From assembly GCF_003049665.1 (NCBI RefSeq), contig NZ_PYWM01000017.1:1-64000 (forward strand): a stretch of 64,000 nt of DNA, given 5' to 3'. The DNA comes from Lysinibacillus mangiferihumi (lineage in GTDB: Bacteria > Bacillota > Bacilli > Bacillales_A > Planococcaceae). Positions 1 to 8,744 of this stretch are shown one piece after another. The notes under the pieces are model-generated. The model had not been told where the DNA came from and did no database searches. It saw only the letters and a list, made by a program, of their open reading frames with translations. Within the stretch, counting starts at the first letter, position 1. Every line of letters starts with the position of its first letter. The position numbers and the translations under genes were made by a program.

Positions 1-149
1 AATTGGTTTTCCCTCAAGATTCATTTTCAATCTTCAATAACTAGACTATTTTCTCGGTACAAATGTACTTGAGCATTATAAATCTCATGAAATTCCTAAA
101 GTATTAGATTTTGGTGAATAATTCAGGTTAATATTTGAAATAGCAAGAT

Positions 150-551
150 TTATTTTTTCTGTTGCTCCTGTTGTTCAAATTTTCTTAATTCCTTTACAAT
201 GTCATTCGTAATTTTAGTACGATGATCTTCTAAACCATAGCTATTCATAAAGTCTTTAGTGGCCTGCTGATACTGGTTATTGCGTTCTTCAATGGCCTTT
301 TCATATTCGTTATATAATTCTTTTATTTCGGGAATAAATGTAGAATTTTGATGTTGGTAATACCCTAAGCCTGATATCTTAGCTTTGACAAATATAGCTG
401 CCATTTTCTGATCTAATTCAGAATTTCTCTTATGTAATATTTCAAGGAACTCTACATTTTGTCATACGCTCGATTACCAAGCCAGCCTTCCATTATTCAG
501 GACTTGATAGTCCATATACTCTAACAATTCAATTTCCTTTTTAGTTAACAT
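150..551 (-). pseudogene. Decayed small gene of unknown function
   Basis: A good ribosome binding site (AAGGAG, 9 bases before the ATG at 551) opens a frame that reads MLTKKEIELLEYMDYQVLNN and then hits TAA and TGA. The same frame resumes after the stops and runs on as a charged, helical 84-residue segment to 150. Between the stops, the +1 frame reads a plausible stretch (WLGNRAYDK), so two compensating indels explain the break better than two point mutations. The intact protein would have been about 133 residues. I do not recognise the family. It could also be a sequencing error, since total length is still a multiple of three. Confidence 0.5.
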
Positions 552-614
552 ACCGTTACTCTCCTTCTTTTTTCTTTTAAATGATGATAAACCTTGATTT
601 AATAATGTTTATAG

Positions 615-2276
<1,662 letters not shown>

Positions 2277-2309
2277 ACCTTTCTCTCAAAAAACGTTTCA
2301 TAGTATGAT

Positions 2310-2338
2310 ACTCCCCCACTTACTTGGGGGAGTTTTTA
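2310..2338 (+). terminator. Rho-independent terminator of the ABC-F gene
   Basis: A CTCCCCC/GGGGGAG stem with a short loop is followed by AGTTTTTATTTT, 34 bases after the stop codon. Confidence 0.85.
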
Positions 2339-2390
2339 TTTTGGAAATTAAAAAACGACAAATACTGCATGTATTTGCCGTCTAATTGGA

Positions 2391-2861
2391 TTATTGCATT
2401 TCTTTCGTTGGTCCTAATACACCTGGTACAGGTAAACCAGCTTGTCGTAATAGTACAGTCATTTGTCCACGATGATGTGTTTGATGATCAATCATTGCGC
2501 GTAATAATGCGCCTCTAGAAATCGGTCCTTTAAAACTGTTCACTTCTTCTAGTAACCCCTCATTTGAAAGCTTTGCCGCTTCCTCTTTAATACTGTTGGC
2601 TAACTTTTCATAGGTCGCTACAATTTCAGCTGCTGTAGTTGGAACTTGATCTTCTTGACGAATCATTGGCACCGTTAAACCTGCTAAATAACTAAAATAG
2701 CCTGCTGCACCAACTAAATGCCAGCCTAACCAAGCTAATGAATTATGTCCTTCAACAATACATTGGTCTAACGTATCATCCGTCATTGCTTTTAGTACTT
2801 GAACCGTTCCTTCCGCTGCAATTGACCAGTCGTTTAGAAAATCTTCTACTTGTCGATACAT
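2391..2861 (-). CDS. DinB family protein
   Basis: A 156-residue four-helix-bundle protein of the DinB/YfiT superfamily, whose members bind a divalent metal through three histidines and often act in bacillithiol or thiol-transfer chemistry. The metal ligands are visible as a histidine in EGHNSLAWLGWH near residue 45-55 and the C-terminal HQTHHRGQ motif. The start at 2861 (MYRQVEDF) is preferred because GGGGGG lies 7-8 bases upstream; the longer frame starts inside that ribosome site. The gene stands alone and converges with the ABC-F gene. Substrate is unknown. Confidence 0.8.
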   Translation of the reverse strand: MYRQVEDFLNDWSIAAEGTVQVLKAMTDDTLDQCIVEGHNSLAWLGWHLVGAAGYFSYLAGLTVPMIRQEDQVPTTAAEIVATYEKLANSIKEEAAKLSNEGLLEEVNSFKGPISRGALLRAMIDHQTHHRGQMTVLLRQAGLPVPGVLGPTKEMQ

Positions 2862-3046
2862 CGAATCGCCCCCCATTTTTTGACTCTGACATTATCATAG
2901 TCAATTCTAAACGGTATCGCAAGTTTCTAGAATATGGTTAACATACATAACAATATCAACTTTGCTACAAATGTTCTAAATTACTGTTGATAGTAGCATC
3001 TATTTCATAAAGTAGCAGAGTTCACCCATATAGTTGTAAAATCATG

Positions 3047-3052
3047 TATAAT
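3047..3052 (+). promoter_or_regulatory. Putative -10 box upstream of the S66 gene
   Basis: A perfect TATAAT preceded by TG. No good -35 hexamer is visible at 16-18 bases, so this is only a tentative call. Confidence 0.35.
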
Positions 3053-3087
3053 GGGCTACAACTTAAACAATTGGAAAGAGGTATTTT

Positions 3088-4083
3088 ATGTTCTCCCCAT
3101 TAAAACAAGGCGATACTATTGGTATTTATTCGCCTTCCAAACCAGCTTCAGTACTTGCTAAAGCACGTTATGAACGAGGTAAGGCAAGATTACAGGCACT
3201 CGGCTTTACCATCAAGGAAGGTCTATTAACTGGCAAGAGTGATACATACCGTTCTGGTACGCCAAAGGAGCGTGCACAAGAGCTCAATGATTTACTACTG
3301 GATCCTACGGTGAAAATGATATTGCCTACGATGGGAGGCACAAATGCAAATAGTATGTTGCCTTATATAGATTATGCAGCGTTACAACAAACGCCTAAAA
3401 TACTTGTGGGCTTGTCGGATGTAACAGCAATCCTACTTGCCATCTATGCAAAGACTGGTATTCCTGTGTTTTACGGACCTTCTGTTGCATCCACATTCGG
3501 TGAATTCCCACCATTCGTCAACTACACAGAACAATATTTTAAAAATTTGTTTATGCAAGCCGTGCCAATTCCTTATGAAATGCCCACTCCCCCTATATGG
3601 ACGGACGACCGCATTAATTGGCTTGAAAAAACTGTAGAAAAAACACAACATGATAATGCATGGATTACCGTACAACAAGGAAGTGCGGAAGGTCGTTTAA
3701 TCGGTGGTAATATCAATACAATGTATGGTTTTATAGGAACCCCCTTCTTCCCAAAAATAAAAGAAGGCGATGTTTTACTGTTAGAAGATACATCCAAAAC
3801 GATTGCTGTAGTGGAGAAAAACTTCGCCATGCTAAAATTACATGGCTTCTTCGACAAAATTTCAGCGATTATTTTAGGTAAACATGAGCAATACGATGAT
3901 GAAGGAACAGGACGAAAACCATACGATGTTTTGTTAGAACAGCTGGACGGGTTAGCCATCCCAATCTTGGCGGAGGTGGATTGTTGTCATACACACCCAT
4001 TGCACGCAATGCCACTTGGTTTACGTGTCAAAGTGGATGCAACGCAAAAACGCATTACATTTTTAGAGAGCTGGTTCTCTTAA
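3088..4083 (+). CDS. S66 family peptidase (LD-carboxypeptidase / MccF-like)
   Basis: A 331-residue cytoplasmic serine peptidase of family S66, which includes LD-carboxypeptidases of peptidoglycan recycling and MccF-type self-immunity enzymes. Seen in order: N-terminal GDTIGIYSPS, the oxyanion/strand motif MGGTN, the nucleophile context VGLSDVTA (serine near residue 110), LLLEDTSK with the likely catalytic glutamate, and the late DCCHTHP containing the likely catalytic histidine. Length fits the family. GGAAAGAGG precedes the ATG and a TATAAT box lies about 36 bases upstream. A second S66 gene lies at 51305-52318; which substrate each uses cannot be told from sequence. Confidence 0.85.
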   Translation: MFSPLKQGDTIGIYSPSKPASVLAKARYERGKARLQALGFTIKEGLLTGKSDTYRSGTPKERAQELNDLLLDPTVKMILPTMGGTNANSMLPYIDYAALQQTPKILVGLSDVTAILLAIYAKTGIPVFYGPSVASTFGEFPPFVNYTEQYFKNLFMQAVPIPYEMPTPPIWTDDRINWLEKTVEKTQHDNAWITVQQGSAEGRLIGGNINTMYGFIGTPFFPKIKEGDVLLLEDTSKTIAVVEKNFAMLKLHGFFDKISAIILGKHEQYDDEGTGRKPYDVLLEQLDGLAIPILAEVDCCHTHPLHAMPLGLRVKVDATQKRITFLESWFS

Positions 4084-4143
4084 TATTCGTATCTAGTCGT
4101 CACTTCACGTATACTTAAAGAAAAATGGCAAAAGGAGTTGGAT

Positions 4144-4800
4144 ATGAGACAAATCATATTCTTATGTCTAGCACTCATTCTTGTTGGCTGTACAAACAAT
4201 TCAAAAACTGAGCGTCAGGAACAAACTAGCCTTGCAACGAATCATGACAAGACCCAAACAGATGAGCAAAATGCAAAACAGCTAGATGCAGGACTGATAA
4301 CTGACTATTTCCCTCCAGATGGATCAACAGCTTATTTTCAAGGTGAAGGCAACGAATTTGCTAGTTACACACTTCAGACAAGCTATATCGATAAAACGTC
4401 AATTGCACAAATCGAAAATAATGGCGGTGTCATTTTATTAAAAGTTTATCGTATTACGAATGCCGCAATAGAACTTGTTTATATGGAAGCGGTCGATGAA
4501 GCTCCTACAGTGCCAACAGCTCAAGAAATAGCAACCTTTCCGGTTATTGAAACAATTTTACAACAACCGCTGCAAGTTGGGCATCGCTTTGATGGTTGGG
4601 TAATTCTATCGACTACCGCCGCTATCACAACGAGCTTCGCTACTTTCCACAATGTAATTGAGCTTAGTAAAACAAAGGACAACATGACGACGACAAAATA
4701 TTTTGCCAAAGGTGTGGGGCTTATCCATACTAAAGACGAAATGAAAACAAATAAGGAAGAAGTATTTACGGTCACTTCAACGCTTCAAAAAATCGAATAA
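4144..4800 (+). CDS. Predicted lipoprotein of unknown function
   Basis: A 218-residue protein with a type II signal peptide: short basic start, hydrophobic core IIFLCLALILVGC with lipobox LVGC, then a hydrophilic Gln/Thr-rich linker of about 30 residues and a beta-rich globular domain. It should be anchored outside the cytoplasmic membrane. The start at 4144 has AAAGGAG 6 bases upstream. It sits 57 bases ahead of a membrane-anchored trypsin-like protease, separated by a terminator-like hairpin, so the two may share a surface function. I do not recognise a named family. Confidence 0.75.
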   Translation: MRQIIFLCLALILVGCTNNSKTERQEQTSLATNHDKTQTDEQNAKQLDAGLITDYFPPDGSTAYFQGEGNEFASYTLQTSYIDKTSIAQIENNGGVILLKVYRITNAAIELVYMEAVDEAPTVPTAQEIATFPVIETILQQPLQVGHRFDGWVILSTTAAITTSFATFHNVIELSKTKDNMTTTKYFAKGVGLIHTKDEMKTNKEEVFTVTSTLQKIE

Positions 4801-4812
4801 ATTGTCTACATT

Positions 4813-4835
4813 GGCGTCTCTCTGGCGCCTTTTTC
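4813..4835 (+). terminator. Weak intercistronic terminator
   Basis: A six-pair stem (GGCGTC with TGGCGCC partner, one T-G pair) followed by TTTTTC between the lipoprotein and protease genes; probably partial readthrough. Confidence 0.45.
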
Positions 4836-4857
4836 TTTAAGTAAGGAGGTAGCTTAC

Positions 4858-5682
4858 ATGAGCGACATACATAAGCACACTACTGAAGAAGAGTTAACAG
4901 AAGAGGAATTGATTGAACTTGTTCTGGCAGAGCAACAAAAGGCTTTAGCTGAAGAACAAGAAAGACGCCTGCAAGGAAGCAAGCCGAAGAAGCAGAAGCC
5001 TATTATTAAATGGATGATATGGTGCATGGCGTTCGTCTTATTTATGAATACATTTGCGCTAATTTTCCAAATTTACTCGATACCAGCTATTGAATTTCTC
5101 AAGGTCTCTAGTCAATTATCGAAGCAAGAAGATATTCAAACGTATAAAAAAGCGATTGTTGAAGTCTCTACTGGCTCTAGTAAAGGGACAGGCTTTGTCA
5201 TTTCTCCAGATGGCTTAGTAGTAACAAATGCCCATGTGGTGGAAAATGCGCTTACATTGTCTGTTGTCTTTCCAGAACAAGGGCTTATGGAAGCACAATT
5301 AGTACAAAGTTTTCCTGAAGTCGATTTAGCTCTTTTGCAAGTTACTGGTACCAACCTACCGTCGTTAACGCTTGCCAATCGCCCTAGTTATCAAGAGGAT
5401 GAGGCAGTTTATTTCATTGGTAATCCACTGGCTTTCACAGGTATTGCAAATAAAGGAACATTACTAAATGAAATTTATCTTGATGATTGGCAGGTGCCCG
5501 TTATGATGATGCAAGCACCTGTATACAAAGGCAATAGTGGGAGCCCTGTTCTTAATACAGACGGTGATGTTATTGGTATTGTGTTCGCCACCATGAAAAA
5601 GGAGCCTTATGGACGAGTAGGATTGTTTATACCTGTCCATGTTTTACAAGAACAAATCGAGCAAACTATTAATGCGTCATAA
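4858..5682 (+). CDS. Membrane-anchored trypsin-like serine protease (S1C, no PDZ)
   Basis: A 274-residue protein with an acidic cytoplasmic tail (1-45), one transmembrane helix (about 51-75) and an extracytoplasmic trypsin-like domain. The catalytic triad is visible: His in TNAHVV, Asp in EVDLALL and Ser in GNSGSPV. Unlike HtrA/DegP it ends soon after the protease core and has no PDZ domain. The start has AAGGAGGT 7 bases upstream. It is downstream of a lipoprotein gene and followed by a strong hairpin. A role in envelope protein quality control is an inference. Confidence 0.85.
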   Translation: MSDIHKHTTEEELTEEELIELVLAEQQKALAEEQERRLQGSKPKKQKPIIKWMIWCMAFVLFMNTFALIFQIYSIPAIEFLKVSSQLSKQEDIQTYKKAIVEVSTGSSKGTGFVISPDGLVVTNAHVVENALTLSVVFPEQGLMEAQLVQSFPEVDLALLQVTGTNLPSLTLANRPSYQEDEAVYFIGNPLAFTGIANKGTLLNEIYLDDWQVPVMMMQAPVYKGNSGSPVLNTDGDVIGIVFATMKKEPYGRVGLFIPVHVLQEQIEQTINAS

Positions 5683-5717
5683 TTAACTTAGCAACTGATG
5701 TACTTCTATGATTAATG

Positions 5718-5765
5718 AAAGCCCCTCCTTCTATCTTCTATAGATAGCGGCGGGGCTTCTCATTT
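5718..5765 (+). terminator. Terminator after the protease gene
   Basis: A long imperfect hairpin with AGCCCC/GGGGCT base and an inner CTATCT/AGATAG stem, followed by TTCTCATTTT. Confidence 0.65.
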
Positions 5766-6067
5766 TACATCTTTCCTGACATTTCACCATGATTATACAC
5801 GCTTCACTACAAGATATACTTTCAGTTAGACATAATTGTACTTCCCTTCTTCTCAATAATATATTCCAATTTCAAAAACCACTCATATAGTAGTGATAAG
5901 TCACTCCTCCTATTGCTCTTATAAATCGAAAATCAAACTACAATTCAATATTAATGATTAATTTATTAAAGTTTTTTATTAATAAAATTAATTTATTTAA
6001 TTTTAATGTTTATTTTATTGATTTTTTATTATATAATTTAATCAACAAATAGAAAGGATGTCACACT
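5766..6067. other. Gene-free AT-rich intergenic region
   Basis: No reading frame is supported here. The last 120 bases are almost pure A/T and contain TATAAT at 6032-6037, a probable -10 for the DUF2089 operon, with only a poor TTTATT at -35. Confidence 0.4.
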
Positions 6068-6433
6068 ATGGCTTATAAAGTAATTACAAATTGTCCGGTC
6101 TGTAGTAAAACATTAAAAATAACCAGGCTAAAATGCTCTCATTGTCACACTACGATTGAAAATGAATTTGAATTATCAAAGCTGGCTTCCTTATCAAAGG
6201 ATCAGCTGCATTTTGTGGAAGTATTTTTGACATGCAGAGGAAATATTAAAGAAGTTGAAAAAGAATTGGGTATTTCCTATCCAACGGTAAGAGGCAAGTT
6301 AACAGACATTATTTCATCCCTTGGATATGAGCCAAAAAAGAAAAATGAAATCGACGAAAAAAAAGTTGTCACTATGTTGGAAAATGGCGAAATCACAGCT
6401 GAAGAAGCCATTAAACTTTTAAAAGAAGAATAA
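6068..6433 (+). CDS. DUF2089 family zinc-ribbon/HTH protein
   Basis: A 121-residue protein with an N-terminal zinc ribbon (CPVC near residue 9 and CSHC near residue 23) followed by a helix-turn-helix-like region (residues 45-85) containing EVEKELGISYPTVRGKL, and a C-terminal SHOCT-like helical hairpin (MLENGEITAEEAIKLL). This arrangement matches DUF2089. It probably regulates its own operon. GAAAGGATG precedes the ATG. Next gene starts 10 bases downstream and shares the C-terminal helical motif. Confidence 0.8.
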   Translation: MAYKVITNCPVCSKTLKITRLKCSHCHTTIENEFELSKLASLSKDQLHFVEVFLTCRGNIKEVEKELGISYPTVRGKLTDIISSLGYEPKKKNEIDEKKVVTMLENGEITAEEAIKLLKEE

Positions 6434-6443
6434 GGGGGAATCA

Positions 6444-6836
6444 ATGATGAAAGAAGAAATTTCAAGAGTGTTAACCATGATTCAAGAAGGAAAAATTGAT
6501 GCAGACAAAGGATCTGAACTAATTCAAGCATTAAAGGATAAAGAAGAAACGGGAAATATATCGTTAGAAAAACCAACTACCTATTTAGATAAAACATTAA
6601 AAATTCGTGTGATTTCTGCCGAAAATGATAATGTTACAGTTAATTTGCCTATAAAACTTGTAAAAGTAATATTAATGGCAGGTCACAGCATTGCTGCAAG
6701 CATACCTCAATCAGAAAAATATGTTAAAGATATAGATATCAACCTTATCTTAGAAGCAATCGAAAACGAATTAGATGGCCAAATTGTTGATATTAAATCT
6801 GCAGACGGGGATACCGTTTCAGTTATTATTGAATAG
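6444..6836 (+). CDS. YvlB-like protein with SHOCT-like N-terminus
   Basis: A 130-residue protein. Residues 1-35 (ISRVLTMIQEGKIDADKG) are the SHOCT-like helical hairpin found in YvlB-type envelope stress proteins and also at the end of the upstream DUF2089 protein. Residues 50-130 form an amphipathic alpha/beta module with a VNLPIKLVKVIL segment and end in a GDTVSVIIE strand. The same module recurs in the next frame. AAGGGGG precedes the start. Molecular function is unknown. Confidence 0.7.
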   Translation: MMKEEISRVLTMIQEGKIDADKGSELIQALKDKEETGNISLEKPTTYLDKTLKIRVISAENDNVTVNLPIKLVKVILMAGHSIAASIPQSEKYVKDIDINLILEAIENELDGQIVDIKSADGDTVSVIIE

Positions 6837-6846
6837 TGAAACGCTT

Positions 6847-7127
6847 ATGATGTATGTCAAAGTAAAAGCAAAAGGTGTGCGCTTCACCTTTCCTATTCCA
6901 TATGCATTTGTCAATATCGCTATTTCCATTTTAACTTCAAAGTTTATGCAGCTAATGGCAAACAAATGGACAAAAGATCACTTCGAAAGAAAAAAATAGA
7001 CTTTACTTTTCCACCAATAGATAGAGAAGTACTCAAACCTATTGTTCGGGAGCTAAAAAATTATAAAGGAATCGTACTAGTGGATGTCAAAGCAAATGAT
7101 GGTACTGAAGTGAAGGTTACATTATAG
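6847..7127 (+). CDS. Small paralogue of the preceding gene, interrupted by an A7 frameshift
   Basis: From ATG 6847 (second ATG 6850) the zero frame gives 50 residues (MMYVKVKAKG to DHFERKK) and stops at TAG 6997-6999. The codons before the stop are AGA AAA AAA TAG, so A7 at 6990-6996 forms the heptamer A-AAA-AAA. A -1 shift there continues as IDFTFPPIDREVLKPIVREL and on to a TAG at 7125-7127, giving 93 residues. The full product aligns along its length with residues 50-130 of the upstream protein (PIPY region, then a GTEVKVTL end strand). The start has no clear ribosome site and probably depends on translation of the gene ending at 6836. Decay or sequencing error remain possible. Confidence 0.6.
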
Positions 7128-7166
7128 TTTACAGTACATGGAGAAGGTACAGTGAACAAAGCGAAC

Positions 7167-7200
7167 AATCCCCCCCTTTCTAAAAGAATGGGGGATTTTA
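7167..7200 (+). terminator. Terminator of the DUF2089 operon
   Basis: AATCCCCC pairs with GGGGGATT around a 16-base loop and is followed by TTAATT. Confidence 0.75.
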
Positions 7201-7231
7201 ATTCGGAATAATTTAAGTTAACATAATATTA

Positions 7232-7711
7232 TTATTTATTGTTTTTGTGCAGATAGTTTGTAACAATTGATTTTGCAGGCATTTTACTTAAAAGTTCCTC
7301 GCTTGTTTCTGTTAGTTTTTGTAAAACCCCAAGTAATTTTTCATCACCAGTCCAATGTTTTTCAATCACTTCAGGGCCCAATTTATTAATCGTCATATTA
7401 AGGACATACGTCGCTAACATCAAGTCATCCAGAAAACCTCCAAAACCAAATATACCTTCTGGTAAAACATCCATTGGGAAAATAAAATACGTAATGGTCG
7501 CCCCAATTAATGTTTTACTTTTAGAGTCAATAGCAGGATCTGTCACGATTTTAATTAGTAAATGAAATATATCAGGTACAAACAATAAATAATCAGCATA
7601 TCGATGGTTCTTCCCTGTTTTTGAAGTGAAAAATTGTACAAATTTCCTCCGCAATTTTTGATAAAAATCATGATGTTCCTGCTTATTCTGTTTGTTTCCG
7701 TTGTTATCCAT
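7232..7711 (-). CDS. YkvA/DUF1232 family membrane-associated protein
   Basis: A 159-residue protein with the DUF1232 core in residues 50-110: SKTLIGATITYFIFPMDVLPE followed by GFLDDL, the family hallmark. The hydrophobic core is compatible with one membrane-associated helical segment; flanks are basic and hydrophilic. Start supported by AGGAGGTAG 6 bases upstream. It stands alone. Function of the family is not known. Confidence 0.8.
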   Translation of the reverse strand: MDNNGNKQNKQEHHDFYQKLRRKFVQFFTSKTGKNHRYADYLLFVPDIFHLLIKIVTDPAIDSKSKTLIGATITYFIFPMDVLPEGIFGFGGFLDDLMLATYVLNMTINKLGPEVIEKHWTGDEKLLGVLQKLTETSEELLSKMPAKSIVTNYLHKNNK

Positions 7712-7849
7712 TTTGAGCTACCTCCTTCTACTCTTTAATTCCCTATTACCCTAAAACGAAAAATAATTCTATAAATAATTAAAAATGAGCTATTGAAAAC
7801 GAGTCTACCTGCCCTTACTATTGTCGAACTAGCACAAAAGTATACAAAA

Positions 7850-7882
7850 AAAGCACCCTATAAAAATAGGGTGCCTTTTTTT
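7850..7882 (-). terminator. Bidirectional-looking terminator, serves csp
   Basis: A perfect 8-pair stem GCACCCTA/TAGGGTGC with loop TAAAAA is flanked by A-run and T-run, so it can end transcripts from either side. Confidence 0.85.
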
Positions 7883-7909
7883 AACGAAAGTAATTTTAAT
7901 TACTGAGAA

Positions 7910-8110
7910 TTAAAGTTTAGTTACGTTAGCAGCTTGTGGTCCGCGGTTGCCATCTACAACTTCGAATTCCACTTTTTGACCTTCGTCAAGTGTTTTGAAA
8001 CCTTCGCCTTGGATAGCTGAGAAGTGTACGAATACGTCGTTTTCGCCTTCAACTTCGATGAATCCAAAACCTTTTTCTGAGTTAAACCATTTTACTGTAC
8101 CTTGTTTCAT
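7910..8110 (-). CDS. csp: Cold-shock protein, CspA/CspB family
   Basis: A 66-residue single cold-shock domain with both RNA-binding motifs, KGFGFIEV (RNP1) and VFVHFSAI (RNP2), and the usual [10 protein letters not shown] start. It binds single-stranded nucleic acid and melts RNA structure. GGAGGTTTTTTTAA lies before the ATG. About 150 bases of transcribed leader separate it from a strong promoter, and that leader contains a 16-bp inverted repeat, consistent with the structured leaders of cold-shock genes. Confidence 0.95.
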   Translation of the reverse strand: MKQGTVKWFNSEKGFGFIEVEGENDVFVHFSAIQGEGFKTLDEGQKVEFEVVDGNRGPQAANVTKL

Positions 8111-8172
8111 TTAAAAAAACCTCCAAAAAAATAAAAGTGAACAATATGTAATTTCTTCAACGAATTAAAAAA

Positions 8173-8229
8173 ATTCACATATTACAAAGAGTACCGAACT
8201 AACGCGATCACTTTTTGTAATATGTGAAT
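8173..8229 (-). promoter_or_regulatory. 16-bp inverted repeat in the csp leader
   Basis: ATTCACATATTACAAA (8173-8188) and TTTGTAATATGTGAAT (8214-8229) are exact reverse complements around a 25-base spacer. A third, partial copy of the arm (ATATGTAA) lies at about 8145-8153, nearer the gene, and could compete for pairing. It lies inside the predicted transcript, between promoter and ribosome site. Confidence 0.7.
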
Positions 8230-8265
8230 CCATGTTTCCGGTGAAGCAATTAAATTGTTAAGTTA

Positions 8266-8293
8266 AGTATACCATCATTCATAATTTTGTCAA
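8266..8293 (-). promoter_or_regulatory. Sigma-A promoter of csp
   Basis: On the minus strand TTGACA (8293-8288), 16-base spacer, TATACT (8271-8266). Transcription would start near 8259. Confidence 0.75.
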
Positions 8294-8332
8294 ATAAAGA
8301 AAATTGTTTTTTTAATTAATTTGAAAATTTAT

Positions 8333-8614
8333 TTAACAATTCCCTTCAAAAGCCATTATGCCATGGTATACTTGGGCATCATCATCACAGGCTTCGCAGT
8401 AAAAACTTTCATCTTCAGACCAAAAAGCCCAAAAACCCCCCTCTTTAGTCGCTTCATGTTCATATACGGATCGGAAATGCGCTAATTTCCGTTGTAATGC
8501 CTGCTCAAATTGTTCTTTTGTATCAAACGTTTCTTGCGTTTGAATAAAAGCTTCCCAGCCTTCAAATTTCCACCAAGGCTCATAGTCAGCTTTCATGTAA
8601 AGTATTGTATACAT
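8333..8614 (-). CDS. DUF1033 family protein
   Basis: A 93-residue cytoplasmic protein starting MYTILYMKADYEPWWKFEGW, the conserved opening of DUF1033, with further aromatic and acidic conserved positions (GFWAFWSEDE, CEACDDD). The start at 8614 has AAGGAATG upstream; the frame extends further but without a ribosome site. No function is known. It lies divergently from the chemoreceptor gene. Confidence 0.75.
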   Translation of the reverse strand: MYTILYMKADYEPWWKFEGWEAFIQTQETFDTKEQFEQALQRKLAHFRSVYEHEATKEGGFWAFWSEDESFYCEACDDDAQVYHGIMAFEGNC

Positions 8615-8744
8615 ATTTGCCACATTCCTTGCTGTTATAAGATATTCTAATTTTAGCAAACACTTCTGAAATGTCTATTAAAACACCCTGCAATATGCTA
8701 TTATTACCTTATTATTCATTATTTAATTTGGGAGGTATTTTTTT

